Shown: positions 40,713 to 53,252, counted from the stretch's first letter. The stretch: DNA of 64,000 nt from Symsagittifera roscoffensis (GCF_963678635.1 NC_087069.1:11179206-11243205); one strand, 5' to 3'. Notes: generated from the sequence alone by a model not told the origin. Translations and numbers: made by a program.

Positions 40713-41393
40713 TTGAGGTTCAGGGTACCGGAAAATGGGGTGTTTTCGAACCAAGCGGTACACAGTTTTCAGACAAAACTTCTAAGAACGGAGATAAACA
40801 AGGCAAGGACAAATGAGAAAAACCTTGAAGTCAAACTAGAAAGGGCGAGAGGGGTAGTACAGAGGGGTGTAGATGAGAAGTTTTGGCCTTCGGTCATTAA
40901 ATATTTAAGTCTTAGGGGACAAAGACAAACAGCAACAGTCAAAGAGACCCATCAGAAGAAGCTAATGAAACTATCAGAAAGGCAAGGCCGACCTCTAGAG
41001 AAGCAAGGTGAGGGTTCGGTAAGAGCTCTTGATGATGTTGAAATACCAAATTGGGTACAACAAGTGTTGGCATTAGGGCCGAAGCATCCCGTCAGGGATA
41101 AATTTAATGAGACACACTTTCTCGCCGACATTGACATCTTTCTATCGGATCTCAAAAATCGTAAAGTCCCCGGGGAGGCCCTTTGTGAGATCGAAGCTGT
41201 GGCAAAAGCCTATGCTAAAAGGGTGAAACAAACACCATATGACAAAGGCGTTGAGAAGGCCCGAAAGTATCTGAAGAGTAATGGATTAGTTGCGGTACCG
41301 TATGACAAAGGCGTGGGTTTTTGTGTAATAAGAAAAGACACCTACGAGAACAAGTTGTCGGATACATTAGATTCAAATCAATTCAACAAAAGT
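40713..41393 (+). pseudogene. Penelope-like reverse transcriptase, N-terminal fragment
   Basis: About 227 codons carry the PLE N-terminal signature: VPNWVQQVLALGPKHP-like (here IPNWVQ), a helical stretch, then VPYDKGVGFCVIRKDTYENKL, the PLE form of RT motif 1. The frame is cut near 41393, where element C ORF2 on the other strand begins; codons past that point in the open frame are antisense to C. No GIY-YIG endonuclease is visible. In a normal PLE this piece would precede the fragment at 40260-40620, with only about ten residues between. Confidence 0.72.
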
Positions 41394-42480
41394 AAAGCAA
41401 CAAGTTTCGCCCATTCCTCGTCAAACCTCCCAGGCTTCGCAGTCGCTGCATTGCTCATTCGTCTTCCCGTTGCTTCATCCCTGTAAGCAAGCTGCGTATA
41501 CTGCAGCACTGCGGCATTTCTGCTCGCAAAACACGTGTCCATCGTTTCAGAGAATTTCGCCATTCTCCTTTCGTTAGTCTCAAAGGTTCTCAACCTAGGA
41601 AGTTGCACTGCGGAGACTGCTCCGAGCAACATCCTTCTTATCAGAGGGAAATCAGGGATTTCCTCCGGCAGTTTCTTGTAATCACCCCAACCTTTCGTCT
41701 TTTCTCTCACCTTATGGCAAGCTGCAGTCAGTCGAGTTTTTCTTGTTACGTCGACGTTTGTTTTATCGTAGGGTCTTAGAATCCAGAGTTTAGGGAAAAC
41801 CTCGATGTGTCCTCTGTCCACTTGTCCCATACAAGCAAGGAAGTGATCGTCAAAGTTCAAGACCGTCATCTCTGGCTCTGATATCTTTGCAAACAATAGG
41901 TCTTCGCTCATGAGCCATCGCAGTACATGCTGCTCACACCAACTCAGCGCATTTCCGTTCACTGCTGATATGAGGTTCAGGTGCAGCACCGACCTCCTGT
42001 ATGCTTCCACCTTAACATCAGGGAACGCAAACGTGACTGCAGGTCCATATATGACCGTCACGATCTCTGTGGCTCCCCTGATCATTGCTAAGGGATCGGT
42101 CCTCATAGCTAAGCTCAGAACAGTTAGCAGGGGCATGCCCCCAACATGACATTGCACGTCTTTCTCCCTCTGAATCGTTTCATCCTCTCCTTTTGAAAAG
42201 CGATTCTGCTGCAGGAGGTACTGGATAAGAGTATGTCACAAATCTTTTATCTTGTTCCAGGAATCCGTAGATCGCTTCACGTCGACTTTCCTCACGTTCT
42301 CTCTCATCTACTCCGGGTAGCGTGTCAAATTCATCAACCCTCCCAAGTTTCCATGCAATATCGCGATCAACGTTAGAAGTCCAACTAATCGCAAATTCTG
42401 CACTCCTTCAGTGAGCAGTATCGTTGGTCCTTTCACGAAATTCTCTGCTCCAAACGTCACGAACAGGGCTAGTAATTTAA
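41394..42480 (-). pseudogene. ORF2 of element C: part of the unrecognised region
   Basis: Best seen in 41394-42157, which matches A about 11100-11790 (GMPLLTxLxLAMRxDPxxMIRG, VIYGPAVTFAFPD, NWCEQHVLR-type segments). The 42160-42480 stretch is the same region with lost frame. It ends at the junction with the PLE, so the C-terminal half of ORF2 is missing. Conservation of this part between C and A shows it has a function for the element, still unknown. Confidence 0.7.
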
Positions 42481-42491
42481 CGATCGATACT

Positions 42492-43620
42492 TTATACGAC
42501 TGCTTGGAGGAATTCTTTTATCAGATATCGAGAAATCGAGATTTTCGCCAAGAAGGACGCGGTCCATCCGGCTCCTAACCCTTCCAGCATGCTGTCAGTT
42601 TGGTCAAAGCCTTCTTCCCCCTTCACCTTCTGTGTCCAGAAAGCTTCCAGGGTAACTTGGCACACTTTGCTTACGAATTCGGCTGACTTCTCTTCAGCAT
42701 TTTCGGCCAGTTTTACCTCCTTCACTAGGTAGGCATGGATTTTCCTGATTATCACTGGGCCTCGCTCGAAAGCATCCGCGCCCAATGCTGCCACTCGAGG
42801 GGTCAAGTGCAGCCTTTGGTTAGCCTCTGGTTTCGTTCTCAAAACCATCGCTTCCAAGTGAGCTCTTGTTTCCTTGGAATTTTTCCTTCTCTCTTCTTCC
42901 TCCTTTACTTCCATCCCTCGAAACCATAAATCATTTGACATCGCTACGACTACTCGATGGTCATAGTCAATTGCTGGCTTCAGTTTGAGTTGTCGAGTGA
43001 AGTTGGACAGTTCCAACCCCAGTACTTCGTCTAACACTAACATGTGTAGTGAATGGTTCTTAAATCCTCGCATCGCATTCGAGATGTCAAAGCACACCGC
43101 AGGTAATTCAGCCCTGAGTGGCTACAGATTCTCCATCTCTATTCCGCGGTTTGGGGCAGATATGATCACATCATATTTCCCTTCCGAGAGCAAAGCCACC
43201 ATCGCATATACAAACTTCAGTCCATCTGGGAGATGTGCATATCTTGGAGACAGTGCAAACACAGCTCTCGGTCTTATCTTGGTGAAGGCATCTTCTTTCA
43301 GGGTGTCTACTACTTCACCCATTGATTCGGGGATATCCTTTATAGCTGGCCATACAGCGCCTTTGGCTGTCGTAGGCTCTCTGAGTCTGCTCAGGAAACC
43401 CCTACTCTGTAGATGGTCGTTCATACCAGCAATTACGATTGTGATTGGGTTCATTTCTGTCTGTCGTTGTACCCCGATTGCCATCGACAGAGACTGCATT
43501 AGGTCCAGGTCGACCGCTGCCAACATTATAAAATCAGGCCAAAACAGAGACTTGGAGGTATATACGAAGTTTGAGCTCGCGACTATCATAGTTTTGCCTT
43601 CCTCATTTCTGCTTTGTCAT
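42492..43620 (-). pseudogene. ORF2 of element C: second SGNH-like domain
   Basis: 43122-43589 holds VASSNF (equivalent of AGSxF) and AGMNDH (43413-43427), both aligned with A. 42492-43097 continues with LVLDEVLGLELSNF and a DYDH motif at the place of A's DDH. Ser, Asn-Asp and the last His are therefore kept across a long evolutionary distance, while the residue three before His varies. A single break separates the two pieces. Confidence 0.65.
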
Positions 43621-44405
43621 ACGCAGCAAAGATGGTCTCATCTTTTTTGATCGCCTTCAATCCACCGTATCTCTGAACATCACCTTCTTGATTGACTTGT
43701 TTCGGGTACGCTCTTTTTCTTTTACGTGACTTGGGGTGCTTTTAGCTGCCTGAACATCTTTACATGTTGTCCTATTGGTGCCCTCGTCGTCAAGAATCTT
43801 CCTCGTCTTTCTCTCGATTTCCCTCATCGTGATTCAGTTTCACATCTTGCAAGGGTCTTGCATTACTGGACCCCTTGTATTGTTTGAGGGCAGTCCTTCT
43901 AGGTCGAAAAATCTCAAGGCGGTTGTAGTGCTGAAGTGTATGCCAGCGGCTGTCAACCAGTCCACAACTGTTATTGAGTACAGACCGTTGACATACAATA
44001 TCGCTCCTCTCAACATCCTCTTGGCGTCTGAAGGATCAATTTCATCAGATCCTGTTTGTACATATGCCAAGGAGAAGGTATGGGCCTCGACCACATCAAA
44101 GAGGTCCTGTCTGGACTTCGCTCTTCTCGACTGGTACTCGTCGTCTCTGATCTTGTCTCTGACCTTGAGGCACTGGTCGTCTCGGCGGTCAGATTGACAG
44201 GTCCTAATCTTCGTCTAGGATGTATGGTTCTTCTCATTGCCGCTCCCCCGAAACGATCTTGTACAACTGTCCTTTGCCCTGACTCGCTAGAGCTTTGCGG
44301 GCTGTAGGTCGTCACGGCTCGGACCGTCCCCAAACGTGTTTCTAAGTTAGGGGGCACAAAGGCTGAAATTGCCGGTTCATTCGTGGTTTCCTCCTTCTTC
44401 AGCAC
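43621..44405 (-). pseudogene. ORF2 of element C: region between the two SGNH-like domains
   Basis: Broken frames (44010-44405 and 43840-44094, overlapping in different phases) cover a Ser/Arg-rich linker and then a conserved part with a WLTAAGIHFS-like segment matching CVDWLKAHEAHFS in A. It is strongly diverged and heavily shifted. No known domain. Confidence 0.5.
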
Positions 44406-44426
44406 TCTCGTGTCAAAGAGCTCGAC

Positions 44427-44990
44427 TTACATTTCATCCAGTCGCTCTTGGAAGACTCGATTCAACCAGGGGTGTCCTTCAATGCTATCAAAGTGGATCC
44501 CATCAGTGGTTAGTCTGGCCTGATCCATACCTCTCAGCTCGTGTTCAATGTCGATAAGGATCACCCGTCCAGCATTCCGACTCGCAAGATTTCTCAGGAT
44601 GTTGTTCCACCTGATGAATCCTTCATTATGTCTTGTTCCTGTCGCTGTCAACGTTTTTGTGCTCCTGGGTATAGTGCAGACGGTCAGTACCGTGTACTTG
44701 AATTTATGCCAGAGAGTAGTAAGTAGACACACCATCATCGACTCCCATTGTGCCTCTTCCTGATCTGAGCCTCCTGATACATTGTTCGTCCCTATTGGGA
44801 TCATTATGTTAGAAATGCTCCCTGGGTTCATCAGCTCCATCATCCTAAATAGCTGGGCTATCGCTGCACTTCCAAAGGCCATCACCGTAGTGATCCAGGT
44901 GGTCCTCAAGTTCTGGAGCACTCTCACCAAGCTGTCACCCAGTATCAGATGTGATGTCCCAAGTGGCGGTTGCTGCAGGTTTACTGCTGG
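44427..44990 (-). pseudogene. ORF2 of element C: first SGNH hydrolase domain
   Basis: Block I GDSLVRVL has Gly-Asp-Ser at 44931-44939; the open frame is cut by convention at the GTG just after it. Block III is GTNN (Asp changed to Asn), and block V is TDGIHF, as in A and B. Ser, Gly, Asn and the Asp-x-x-His pair survive in an otherwise diverged copy, which supports an enzyme under selection. It ends in a stop at 44427. Confidence 0.75.
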
Positions 44991-45002
44991 GCTCCAAGTG
45001 GA

Positions 45003-46149
45003 TCAATTGAAGCAGGCTCTGGAATCCATGTCCGGAGCTCCTGTGATGCTATACTTCAACTGGTTGTTCTTCTGCACGTCAATCACTAGGGACATTTTCT
45101 TCATCGGCATTTCTCGTATCTTTCTGTCTAGAACCTTAGAGTTTTTTGTCGGTAACGTTGTATCACTAACTCCCGTTCTTGTCATCGTCTCTTGGTAGAG
45201 TTGTACTCTGCCCGCATCATCGACTGTTCCATAGGATGCAGTCACCCCGGAATCCTGGCGCATTCCCATTATCGACCACTCGTCCAGCTGTTTCTATCAA
45301 CTTTCTCACTGTTTGCTCCTCGACTGGGTCAACTAGGGTGTCACTCGGGTCCGGCATTGTCAATCGACCAGTCGTAGCTGGGAGTCGCGTCTCTGTCATT
45401 TGACTCAAATCTCGAGGCGTCAAAACTTCCATCGGGGACTGCCTATGAGGATTATTCCTAGTCGGTATCATTTTTTCCACGGCTCTCCTCAACGCCAGCC
45501 GCTCCGATCGCTTTTTGTACTCTCGACTCAAGCGCTCTATTTCTTCACCCTGTTTCTTGTTGCAATCCTCAAACAGTCTCTTCCACATGTCTCTATCTTC
45601 TTCTGTGCTGAGCATGGTTTTGATCATTTCGTCCAGCTCCCTTCTGGTCTTCTCCAGTTCTTCTATCGTCCCGTTAGGATCTTGCATGGTTTCGTTCTCT
45701 GAAACTCCTCCTCTACTCTCGCCCTCTTTGGTGGCACAGCTGCTCTCAGTTGTGAACTAGACGAAGCAGCCTCTCTGTTCATTTCCTGATGCATCCTCCT
45801 CAATCCAGGCCTAGGCTTGGTGGGCAAAGGCATCTCACCTCGTTGGTAGGTCCTCGAATGGTAGGTTCCCAATCCAGGCTCGTTCGCCAAGTCACTTCCT
45901 GAGAGAGCCCCGTTTCTCCACCTCATCACTCTCATGTTCGGTCGGTGCTGCCATCAAAAAGACTTCCGTGGGACGCTCCCCACGGTTATCGTGCTCGAAG
46001 ACTCTTATTAAGGCAGCCAGCAACATGACTACCTCTGGGTCCTCCAGAGCGAAGTCTCGATCCATCCGCCGATGATAGACCGCGTCTACCATCGGTTCCA
46101 CATATGCCTCTGCCAGGTCCATTAATTCGTTCAAGTTGAAGTTTTCCAT
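45003..46149 (-). pseudogene. ORF2 of element C: N-terminal domain and coiled coil
   Basis: Start ATG at 46147-46149 (MENFNLNELMDLAEAY). The pieces 45892-46149, 45663-45935, 45217-45687 and 45003-45269 lie in shifting frames. The layout matches A fragment 1: a globular start with VMLLAALIRVFEHD against VMLNAILQLED, a segment resembling DLANEPGLGTYHSR, a charged helical part, then a Pro/Ser-rich stretch. The heptad repeats of A are replaced by a different charged helix. Confidence 0.65.
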
Positions 46150-46535
46150 GTACTTTCAGATTTAATTCTATTATCGGTTTGATGAATTGAAATCAGGTGA
46201 ATAATTAAATGATCAATCAGGATCTAGAAAAGAGGTCACGAATATCACATTTGTCAGTATTACACTAATTTTATATTAAAATTATTTAAAACAGTCAGAT
46301 AAAAGATTTTGATTTTAAATTTTATTAAAATCAATCCGTCGCTATAATTTTGGAATTCGACTTAAGAATGGACAGTCCAAACTTTGGATCTATTCCTAAA
46401 ATCGTCATTTGGTTATTCATGGTCACTAATTCCTTCTTACACAGGGTCTTAATAACATAACACATAACATAACATAACACATATATCACGCACAACTCAC
46501 ATTTAGTGTGACGCCCTCCTGCATGCAACCTAAAC
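46150..46535 (-). other. Spacer between gag-pol and ORF2 of element C
   Basis: 386 bp, very A+T-rich, with a short ACATAAC-type simple repeat at about 46450-46485. Unlike A and B I find no TTTTCAG; TTTTCTAG near 46216 is a weaker candidate acceptor. No CTTGAG cluster is present. Confidence 0.55.
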
Positions 46536-47869
46536 TCAGCCTATACTTAAATAATATTTCTTATGTAAGTATACTTGTACATTAGTATCAGAGAAGGTTA
46601 TGTGTATCAGTGCATACAGCTCCCGTGGATGCAGTTGTCCTGTGTTCGGATCGTACACTGAAAGCGAGAGCTCCTTTTTTATCTTTCCATAAGCAAGTCT
46701 CTCAATCTCTTCGAGGACATGACTAGGTTTTCCGGGTCCACGTGCCGCTTCTCCGTCGCCCTCGTCACCAAGAAGCATACGTACTTTCTCTGTATCTGTG
46801 ACGCCGCCGGAGGCAAGGCTGCTACGCCCCCTATTCCTGGTCTTTGCTTCCAAAGGAACTCAAAGTTCTTATAATCTCTCTTAAAATCTGCTGCTAACGC
46901 TGTCCTAAAACTCATGTCTGCTGTGATTGCTATCGCACATGTTCTATTTTTGAGTATAAAATCGCTATCTGTTAGTATTATGCTACTTGAATATTCATAT
47001 GGTAAGTTAAAATATGACTCAACTACCCTCCCTATGTCAGGTTTCTTTGGTTCTTCGCCTGTTTCTGCTTCTAAGTCTCCTGCTTCTAAGTCTCCTGCTT
47101 CTCTTGCTATTCTTAATTTTTTTATGATTAAATTTTCAGTGTGGGTAAGTCCTACCCCCACTCCCCGGACAAAAATATCCATCAATGTCCGCGTCGATCG
47201 CATACCGGATATTAAGTCGAGGTTGGATGCCGGAATGAGTAGTTGCCCTTCCTGGGCAGCCCAGGAAGGATCGTCTCGTTCGGTTTTTATGTATTTCATG
47301 CTTTCACGATCTACATCGTGAATCATGACACTGGTTTCCTTGGGGTCTGATGTCATATCGTTCAGCCATTCCAGAACACGCAGATTTGTGAAATCTTGTT
47401 CGTAGGATTCCTGTTGCTCGTCGTAAAATTCTACTTTGGGTTTCGACCGGTCCTCGATCCATTCCTGATCGTGGTCATCTACTATGTCGATGTCCTGTGC
47501 CACGGTTTTTCCTTCTAGACCCACCACTTCTTCCACTTTTTTATTTAGGTCTATCCTGTCCACTACAAATTCGTCACCGTATGGATTATATTTCTTTTTG
47601 GATCTCGTCCTGTCGTTCTGCCGAGTCTTTATTGTAAACGGAAGATCTGGTTCCAAATTCTTGGGGACCTCCATTTGTTCGGGGTCTTGCAAGTCCTCCT
47701 CCGCGTAGAGTAAAGTTTCATCGTCTGCTTCAATCACGCCATTTGGGTCCAGGTCCAGTGGTGTACTTGTTCCTTCCTCTACGACCTCATTTCCATCGTT
47801 CTTTTCACTGGCAACCTTCTCGTTGAGCTCACAAGCAGGGTCCATCATTAGATAATCGCCTTCTTCCAT
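46536..47869 (-). pseudogene. Pol of element C: acidic tail, conserved 40-nt block and macro-like domain
   Basis: The acidic tail leads to IFVRGVGVGLTHTEN, whose DNA is the 40-nt block at 47139-47178. The macro-like domain follows: SSIILTDSDFIL, AITADMSF, PGIGGVAALPP, VCFLVTRATEKR. A frameshift near 46690 separates the last strands (SVYDPNTGQLHPREL, VYLHKKYYLSIG). The stop at 46536-46538 matches that of A. Sequence is about 50-60% identical to A here, and the macro part is among the best-conserved regions. Confidence 0.75.
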
Positions 47870-47985
47870 GTCTGCAGGTATACATCAGTCTTCTGTCGAT
47901 GGAATGTGTGGCTTAATGTGCTCGTAGTGAGCGGCTCGGTCAGTACTCAGTCTATAAAAGCGTCCCTCCTGGTGCACTTCCGTAA

Positions 47986-48830
47986 TCATGAAGGGTCCCC
48001 TCCACTTTTTAGGAGCTTTTTTGTTCCTTTAGGTGGTATAAACTTCTGAAATACACATACGTAGTCTCCTACCGAGTAAGCTTTTACACCAGCTGCTTTT
48101 GTATCGAATCGTTTCCTCTGCCTTGCGTGTGCCTGCTGAGTGTTCCGTCTACACGAGTCGTTTAGTTCCTGTTGACGTCCAATCACATCCCTTACATAGA
48201 CCTGTGGAGACGTTTCTTTGCCTCATACTCTGGGTAGAAAAAATTCAAGGGCATAGACTTCTCGTGTCCGGTTAAGATCACGTGTGGACTAACTCCGGTG
48301 GTGGAGTGTTGCGTGCTGTTGTAAGCTCCCATCAACTGTGGAAGACATCTGTCCCAATCGGTCATGTATCTGGAACAATTTACCCTCAGCATCGACGCTA
48401 ACGTTTGATTTTGCCTTTAAATTAAGCCATTCGTCTGGGAATGGTATGTCGTGGAGTGAACTTGAGCCACCTGGGACCATCTCATGAGCTCTTTTGTAAG
48501 TTCTCCCACGAAAGCGGTTACGTTATCCGATTGAAATGTCATTGGACAACCATGTCTCGCTTTCCACATATTTATTAGGTCATCGCACGATTCTTCTGCT
48601 GAGGCAGTTATACAGGGCACGGATTCTGCATACTTCGTGAAGTGATCTATCATGACCAAGACTTGATTGTAACCACTGTCTTTCATGCATATCTTTTGTT
48701 GGTCAATCTGCACCACCTCGTTGAGTTCAGATGACTCGAGAGACTGCAAAGGAAATCGCAATTTCCTTGGATCCTTGACCTGTTGGCATGACAGACATGC
48801 TGTTAGCCATTTCTCGCATGCCTTTTTCAT
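47986..48830 (-). pseudogene. Pol of element C: integrase (inactive)
   Basis: The zinc-finger Cys pair (CLSC), first Asp (VQIDQ) and second Asp (QSDN) are present, but the Gly after the second motif is Val. The codon for the catalytic Glu is a TAA stop (end of the 48417-48830 frame, about 48417-48419). Downstream pieces 48192-48392 and 47986-48186 hold the rest of the core and the GPF module. This copy cannot integrate. Confidence 0.8.
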
Positions 48831-50477
48831 TCCAGGAACTCAAAGCGTTTCAGGATCCTCTGGTATACTTTGACGATTCCCTGATGGCCCATCTGATAAG
48901 ACCTGATTAAAAAGTCTGTCTGATACAGTTGCGGCAACGCTATCGCATTATATTTATACAGAACCTTGCCTTCTTCTCTTCTCTTACTAGCCATAATTCC
49001 GTCCCTGTTCAGATACAAGCTTACCTCTTTCTGCATGAAATACTGTTTCAAAATGCGGTAACTGTCTTCCACCTGATCGCCTTTGTCCGGAGCTCCATTT
49101 TTGGTCCACTTTTTCAGGTTGCTCGTCATGCAGTCATTTCTCTGCGCTCTTAGTAGGTCCAAGAGTCTCTATCTCGCCTTCAAGTACGCCTTCTTGACCC
49201 ATATCTGACTATTCATTTCATCTGACTGATGCGTGTCATCTTCCATCTTAACGCACCAAACCTTCGCCAACGGTTGTGTTTCTTGTTCGAACGGTTGTAG
49301 ACCAGTCCTGACTACCTCTTTTTGTGGCAACAAACTTATCGAACGTTTCGGAATCACTACTGTTTCCAGATCATCTGCTGCGTTGTCAAAGAATTTTTCA
49401 CGTGGTATGAGGTAGCGATCACTGTCAGGGTCTTGATATAACTCCCTGTCCAGATCCCTTGCTCGAGTCTCTACTAGTAGTGTGTGGATCGCAAGCTCTG
49501 ACAGTTCCGATCTTGAGCTCGAGCTCCTGTCTGAGCAGGTGTCAATTCCTGAATTCCGGGAATTGTCATCTATTGAAGGGCGATGGCGCACATTCCCTCC
49601 TCCGGATCAGTTCTGTGCGTTCTGTTCATACATCTGAGCTTCCCGGACAAAAATTTATCCTCCAGGTCCCGTTCTTCATCAGGAACGTTTTTTTCTACAT
49701 CAGTCTCCCGGACAAACTTTCTTGTCCCAGGTGTTGATCCTGAACTCGCCCTCTCTCCTCGCGTTCGTCTCCCGGAAAAATTTTCTTGCTCCAGGTTTCG
49801 ATCAACTTCCTCACCTTCCTTCTGCTGGTCTTCATAGGTAATGAATTTCTTTTGTGTGTCGTTGCTCTGTTCTTTCCGTTTGTATGAAGTACTTCTTAAA
49901 ACTTCTTCGTTATTGAGGGTACCATTTGCTGAACTATTGTCCTACAATGCCTCTCATTTTCTTTGTTTTGTCGTCTTGACGACATGATCTTCACCTTCTC
50001 ACTGACTGTCAGTGATGCCATAGCTGATGTCCACTCTGGGTCATCTCTGGTCACTTCGCTCTCCAACAATCCACCCAGCATCCGCATCACTTGCGGTGTG
50101 ACCTGCACCGTTTTATCCAATAATGAGAGGCTGTTTATGTTCATGCGAGAGAGTTCCTGCTGGGCCAGGTTTGAGCGCAGCAACAGATCCAAGGGCACCG
50201 GGTCCTTCTTGGATAGAATTTTTATCTCGGCTGCTTTCTCTACAAGTAACTCAGGATGTCCTGGAATTAGATGTCCAGACTTGTCCAACCATCTCGTCAA
50301 GGGAGGAGCTTCATAAGTTTCTTTGTCCAGAAACGAGAACCCTTCCTTGATTTCTGCCTCATTGGCTTGCTTCTGTTCCAATCTTTCATAAAACTCGGTC
50401 TTCTTGCTGAGGCTGTCAGCATTCTGGTGTTTGTCCGCTCGATTATCATGTGGTAGCCATCTAACCTTACTATTCAT
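48827..50477 (-). pseudogene. Pol of element C: RNase H end, linker and zinc-finger start
   Basis: Pieces 49896-50477, 49169-49591 and 48827-49162 are in different frames. The first has HQNADSLSKKTEFYERLEQK as in A; the last has a QMGHQGIVKVYQRIL segment with the second zinc-finger His. Between them (about 49639-49800) are three GTCCGGGAG-type copies of the polypurine-tract core, each with a T-rich flank. Confidence 0.65.
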
Positions 50478-50511
50478 CTACCAATATAACTCTGATCCAT
50501 CGAGTATGTCT

Positions 50512-51191
50512 TCAACCACGATAACGCTCTGTTGTCCACGCGTAACTTAAAAAAAAGCTCCCCAAGTATGCGCGGTACTTTTCCACGAATGTGACTACTG
50601 CAAACTTTTCTGCTTTCGATGCACCATATTTCATCTCAGTGTCACTTAACACCCTACTGCCATATGCAATGGGACGGAGAACTGTCCTTCCATTCCATTC
50701 CTGCTCTTGATGCAGTATTCCTGAGATGGCTACTAATAATGCGTCTGTGCCAAGAATATACATGCCCTTTTCTGCAGGCATGCCTAGCACTGGCGCTTCG
50801 CACAGTTCCCGCTTTATGTTCTCGAAGGCAGCTTGTGCTTCTTCGTTCCAGTCTAACTTCTTTCCTTTGTTGCGCATCAGCTTCTGCATGTGATACACCT
50901 TGTCTGCATATCCTTTTATGAACTCACGGTAATAATTGGCAAACCCTAAGAAGCTCATGAGTTGTGTATCCGTTCTGAGAGCCTTCCACGTCAAGACATC
51001 CTCTACTGCTTCGGGTCCGACCTCACGCCATGCCTGTCCACCATTGTTCTCAGATACTTGATTGAATCCCTGAGTATTTCACATTTCGATGGTTTGCATT
51101 TCAAGCCTGCTCTTTTCATGCAGCCAAAGACCTCATCGAGCGGATCAATGTGGTATTCCAGGGTTGGTGTCGCTATGACCAGGTCGTCCAT
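50512..51191 (-). pseudogene. Pol of element C: RT remnant and RNase H
   Basis: This starts with MDDLVIATPTLEYH, the second half of the YVDD motif, and continues with the RT connection and RNase H (GTDALLVAISGILHQEQ; the usual Asp-Ala-Ser is altered). RT fingers and most of the palm are absent: at about 51191 the sequence jumps from the end of the protease-RT linker (SCSSFPERP) directly to VDD, a loss of about 660 bp relative to A (about 1617-2277). Confidence 0.75.
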
Positions 51192-52160
51192 GACGAGGGG
51201 CGTTCCGGAAAACTTGAGCAGCTCGACAAGCCGTCGTTTGTTTCGGATTTCATTGAAAACTGTTTATGAACAAATTTAGTTTCATTATTTTTTAAAAAAA
51301 TTATAACTTTATTGGCATGATAGGGATAGTCTTTCACACTATATCTCTGCATGTTTTGTGTCTTTTCATAGTCGGTCCTCATCAACAAAGCGTAACCAAG
51401 TTTCTTTCCACGCTGGATTGAAACCGTGGTGTCCAGTCTGTTAAATAACACACTGACACACAGTCCGTTTCGAGTTACCGAGAAGCTCCGGGCTAAAATC
51501 ACTGAACATTGACTATTTGTGTTCGGTACCAAACAAACCTGTTTAGTATCACTTAACGAATTCAATTTCTTCATTCTAAAAATTGATACCACAGCCTGTC
51601 CCGGCTGTAGTTTTACCTTTCTATCTAAAAAGATTGGTACTTTCTTTTCATCTGTTATTATTCTATTAATTGGTTTCTTAACATACTTCCGGTCCGGGTT
51701 TCTAATCCTTTTTTAAACCGTTGTTCAATTCAATCATCACGTCGAAATTCCTGACAAAATCCCTGCTTAAGATGGATTGGTCGGAGTCGTCCAAATTTCT
51801 ACGATCAGGAAACACATCCAAAAATCCCGTCCTCCCATTTGGAGGACCCTTATTGGTGTTCTTCCGGCTACGTTAATCGCTCCTCGATTGGCTGCCCTCG
51901 TTTTTATTTTGACTACTCATTCTTTCCCACGTTTTTATCGGCATCACGCTCACTACCGCTCCTGTGTCCAGAAGCCAAGACATGTGACACCGATTTTCTT
52001 CCAGTTGGTGTCGAGCAGATGTGCAGTCCTATCTGCTGCGTATCCAATGAGAACTGCGCCTTGCTCCATCATGGCGTCATGGCCTATCCTAGGGATTTTA
52101 AGTTCATCTTCACCAAACAGATTTGCCCTATTTGGTAACTGTCTGTCGTCACGTAAGTCC
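51173..52160 (-). pseudogene. Pol of element C: protease region
   Basis: Asp-Thr-Gly is at 51960-51968 in a LLDTGAVVSV context. Frames are badly broken between 51592 and 52160. The better-kept piece 51173-51592 matches A 1230-1615 (NELSD-like, QCSVILARSFSVTRNGLCVSVLFN). It ends at the RT deletion. Confidence 0.65.
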
Positions 52161-52462
52161 TAGTGTAGATACTGATCCCCTCCCCGTTCAGCATCACTTG
52201 ATACGGTCCATAGACTTCCACGTAGCGCCCGTGAGGTTTCTTTCTTCGAGGGGTTTCCATGAAAATGCATCAAAGTGAATTATGATGGTTCACTCAGATT
52301 TCTGATTACCTGGTTTCCCGCTATCGAGTTTATCGATTGTATTTTACTTCCCTGTGGCACTATACCGAACGTCTGCCCGGAGACCACATTTAGTTTCATG
52401 CTCAAACTGCTTGGTAATTTTGTTTCTTCGACTTCTGATGCCCCGAAAGCGTTCAGCTTTTC

Positions 52463-53252
52463 CTATATTTTCTCATTTTCCAATTCGAGTTTCACCTTTT
52501 GTTCGATCTCCTTCGTTACCAATTCCTGCTGGACTCTGTTTAGAGCGTCCCTCGCGGCTGCCCTATAGTCTATCTTGAAGTCATCCGCCGCAGTCATTGG
52601 TTTCGGATCACATATCTCTTCCGTTACCGCGTGCATCTTCTTCGTTGCCAGCTCCTGCGGTTTTTCTTTTCTGCGCGCCTCCGCTTCACTCAACAGGCGA
52701 GCCTTGCTGGTTTTCACACACGATAAAGCTTCCTCATGCCTTGGATGCTTGATGTCTGCTACAGCATCCCAGAATTGTGGACAACCTGATGACCTTAAAA
52801 TGACCTTCCAAGTTACAAAAGAAACATCTCGGGCCGAATTTCGCAATTACTCCTCTCATGAAATCTTCATGATCGACCTCTGACGCTTCTTCATCCTCGA
52901 GGCTAAAGCTTATTGCTTTCATCCCCTGTTTGTAAGTTGGGCATGCTGACACACGATGATCCGTCGAACCGCATTTTGCACAAGAGCGTCTCTTGTCCAT
53001 ATCGTCCCTTGGTCTTGGTTTGTACCAGTTGATTCCATGGTTTGCTGGTGCGTTGATAAAATTGCCCTAATTGTTCTTGTAATATCCAGCTCTCGATGGA
53101 GGCTTCAGCAAAAGATATTCTTTTGACTTGAGTCTCAACTCCTCTGCTGTTGGCGCTTTCGTTGAGAGCGGTGCGTAATGTGTCACTAACATTGTTCGAA
53201 GCTCATCATTCTTCACATCATCGATGAATTTTGAGGCTACTGACAGGTTCAT
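52463..53252 (-). pseudogene. Gag of element C: nucleocapsid
   Basis: The first zinc knuckle CAKCGSTDHRVSAC is intact; the second starts CFFCNLEGHFK and is then shifted out of frame. The pieces 53067-53252, 52734-53000 and 52463-52846 together match B 32472-33100. The end (KLELENEK) aligns with the KLEIERQ region of A near base 250. Confidence 0.7.

Noticed and set aside
41394-41486. C-terminal extension of the Penelope-like frame
   Set aside because: Past about 41393 the + strand frame is antisense to ORF2 of element C, so these codons are not PLE sequence.
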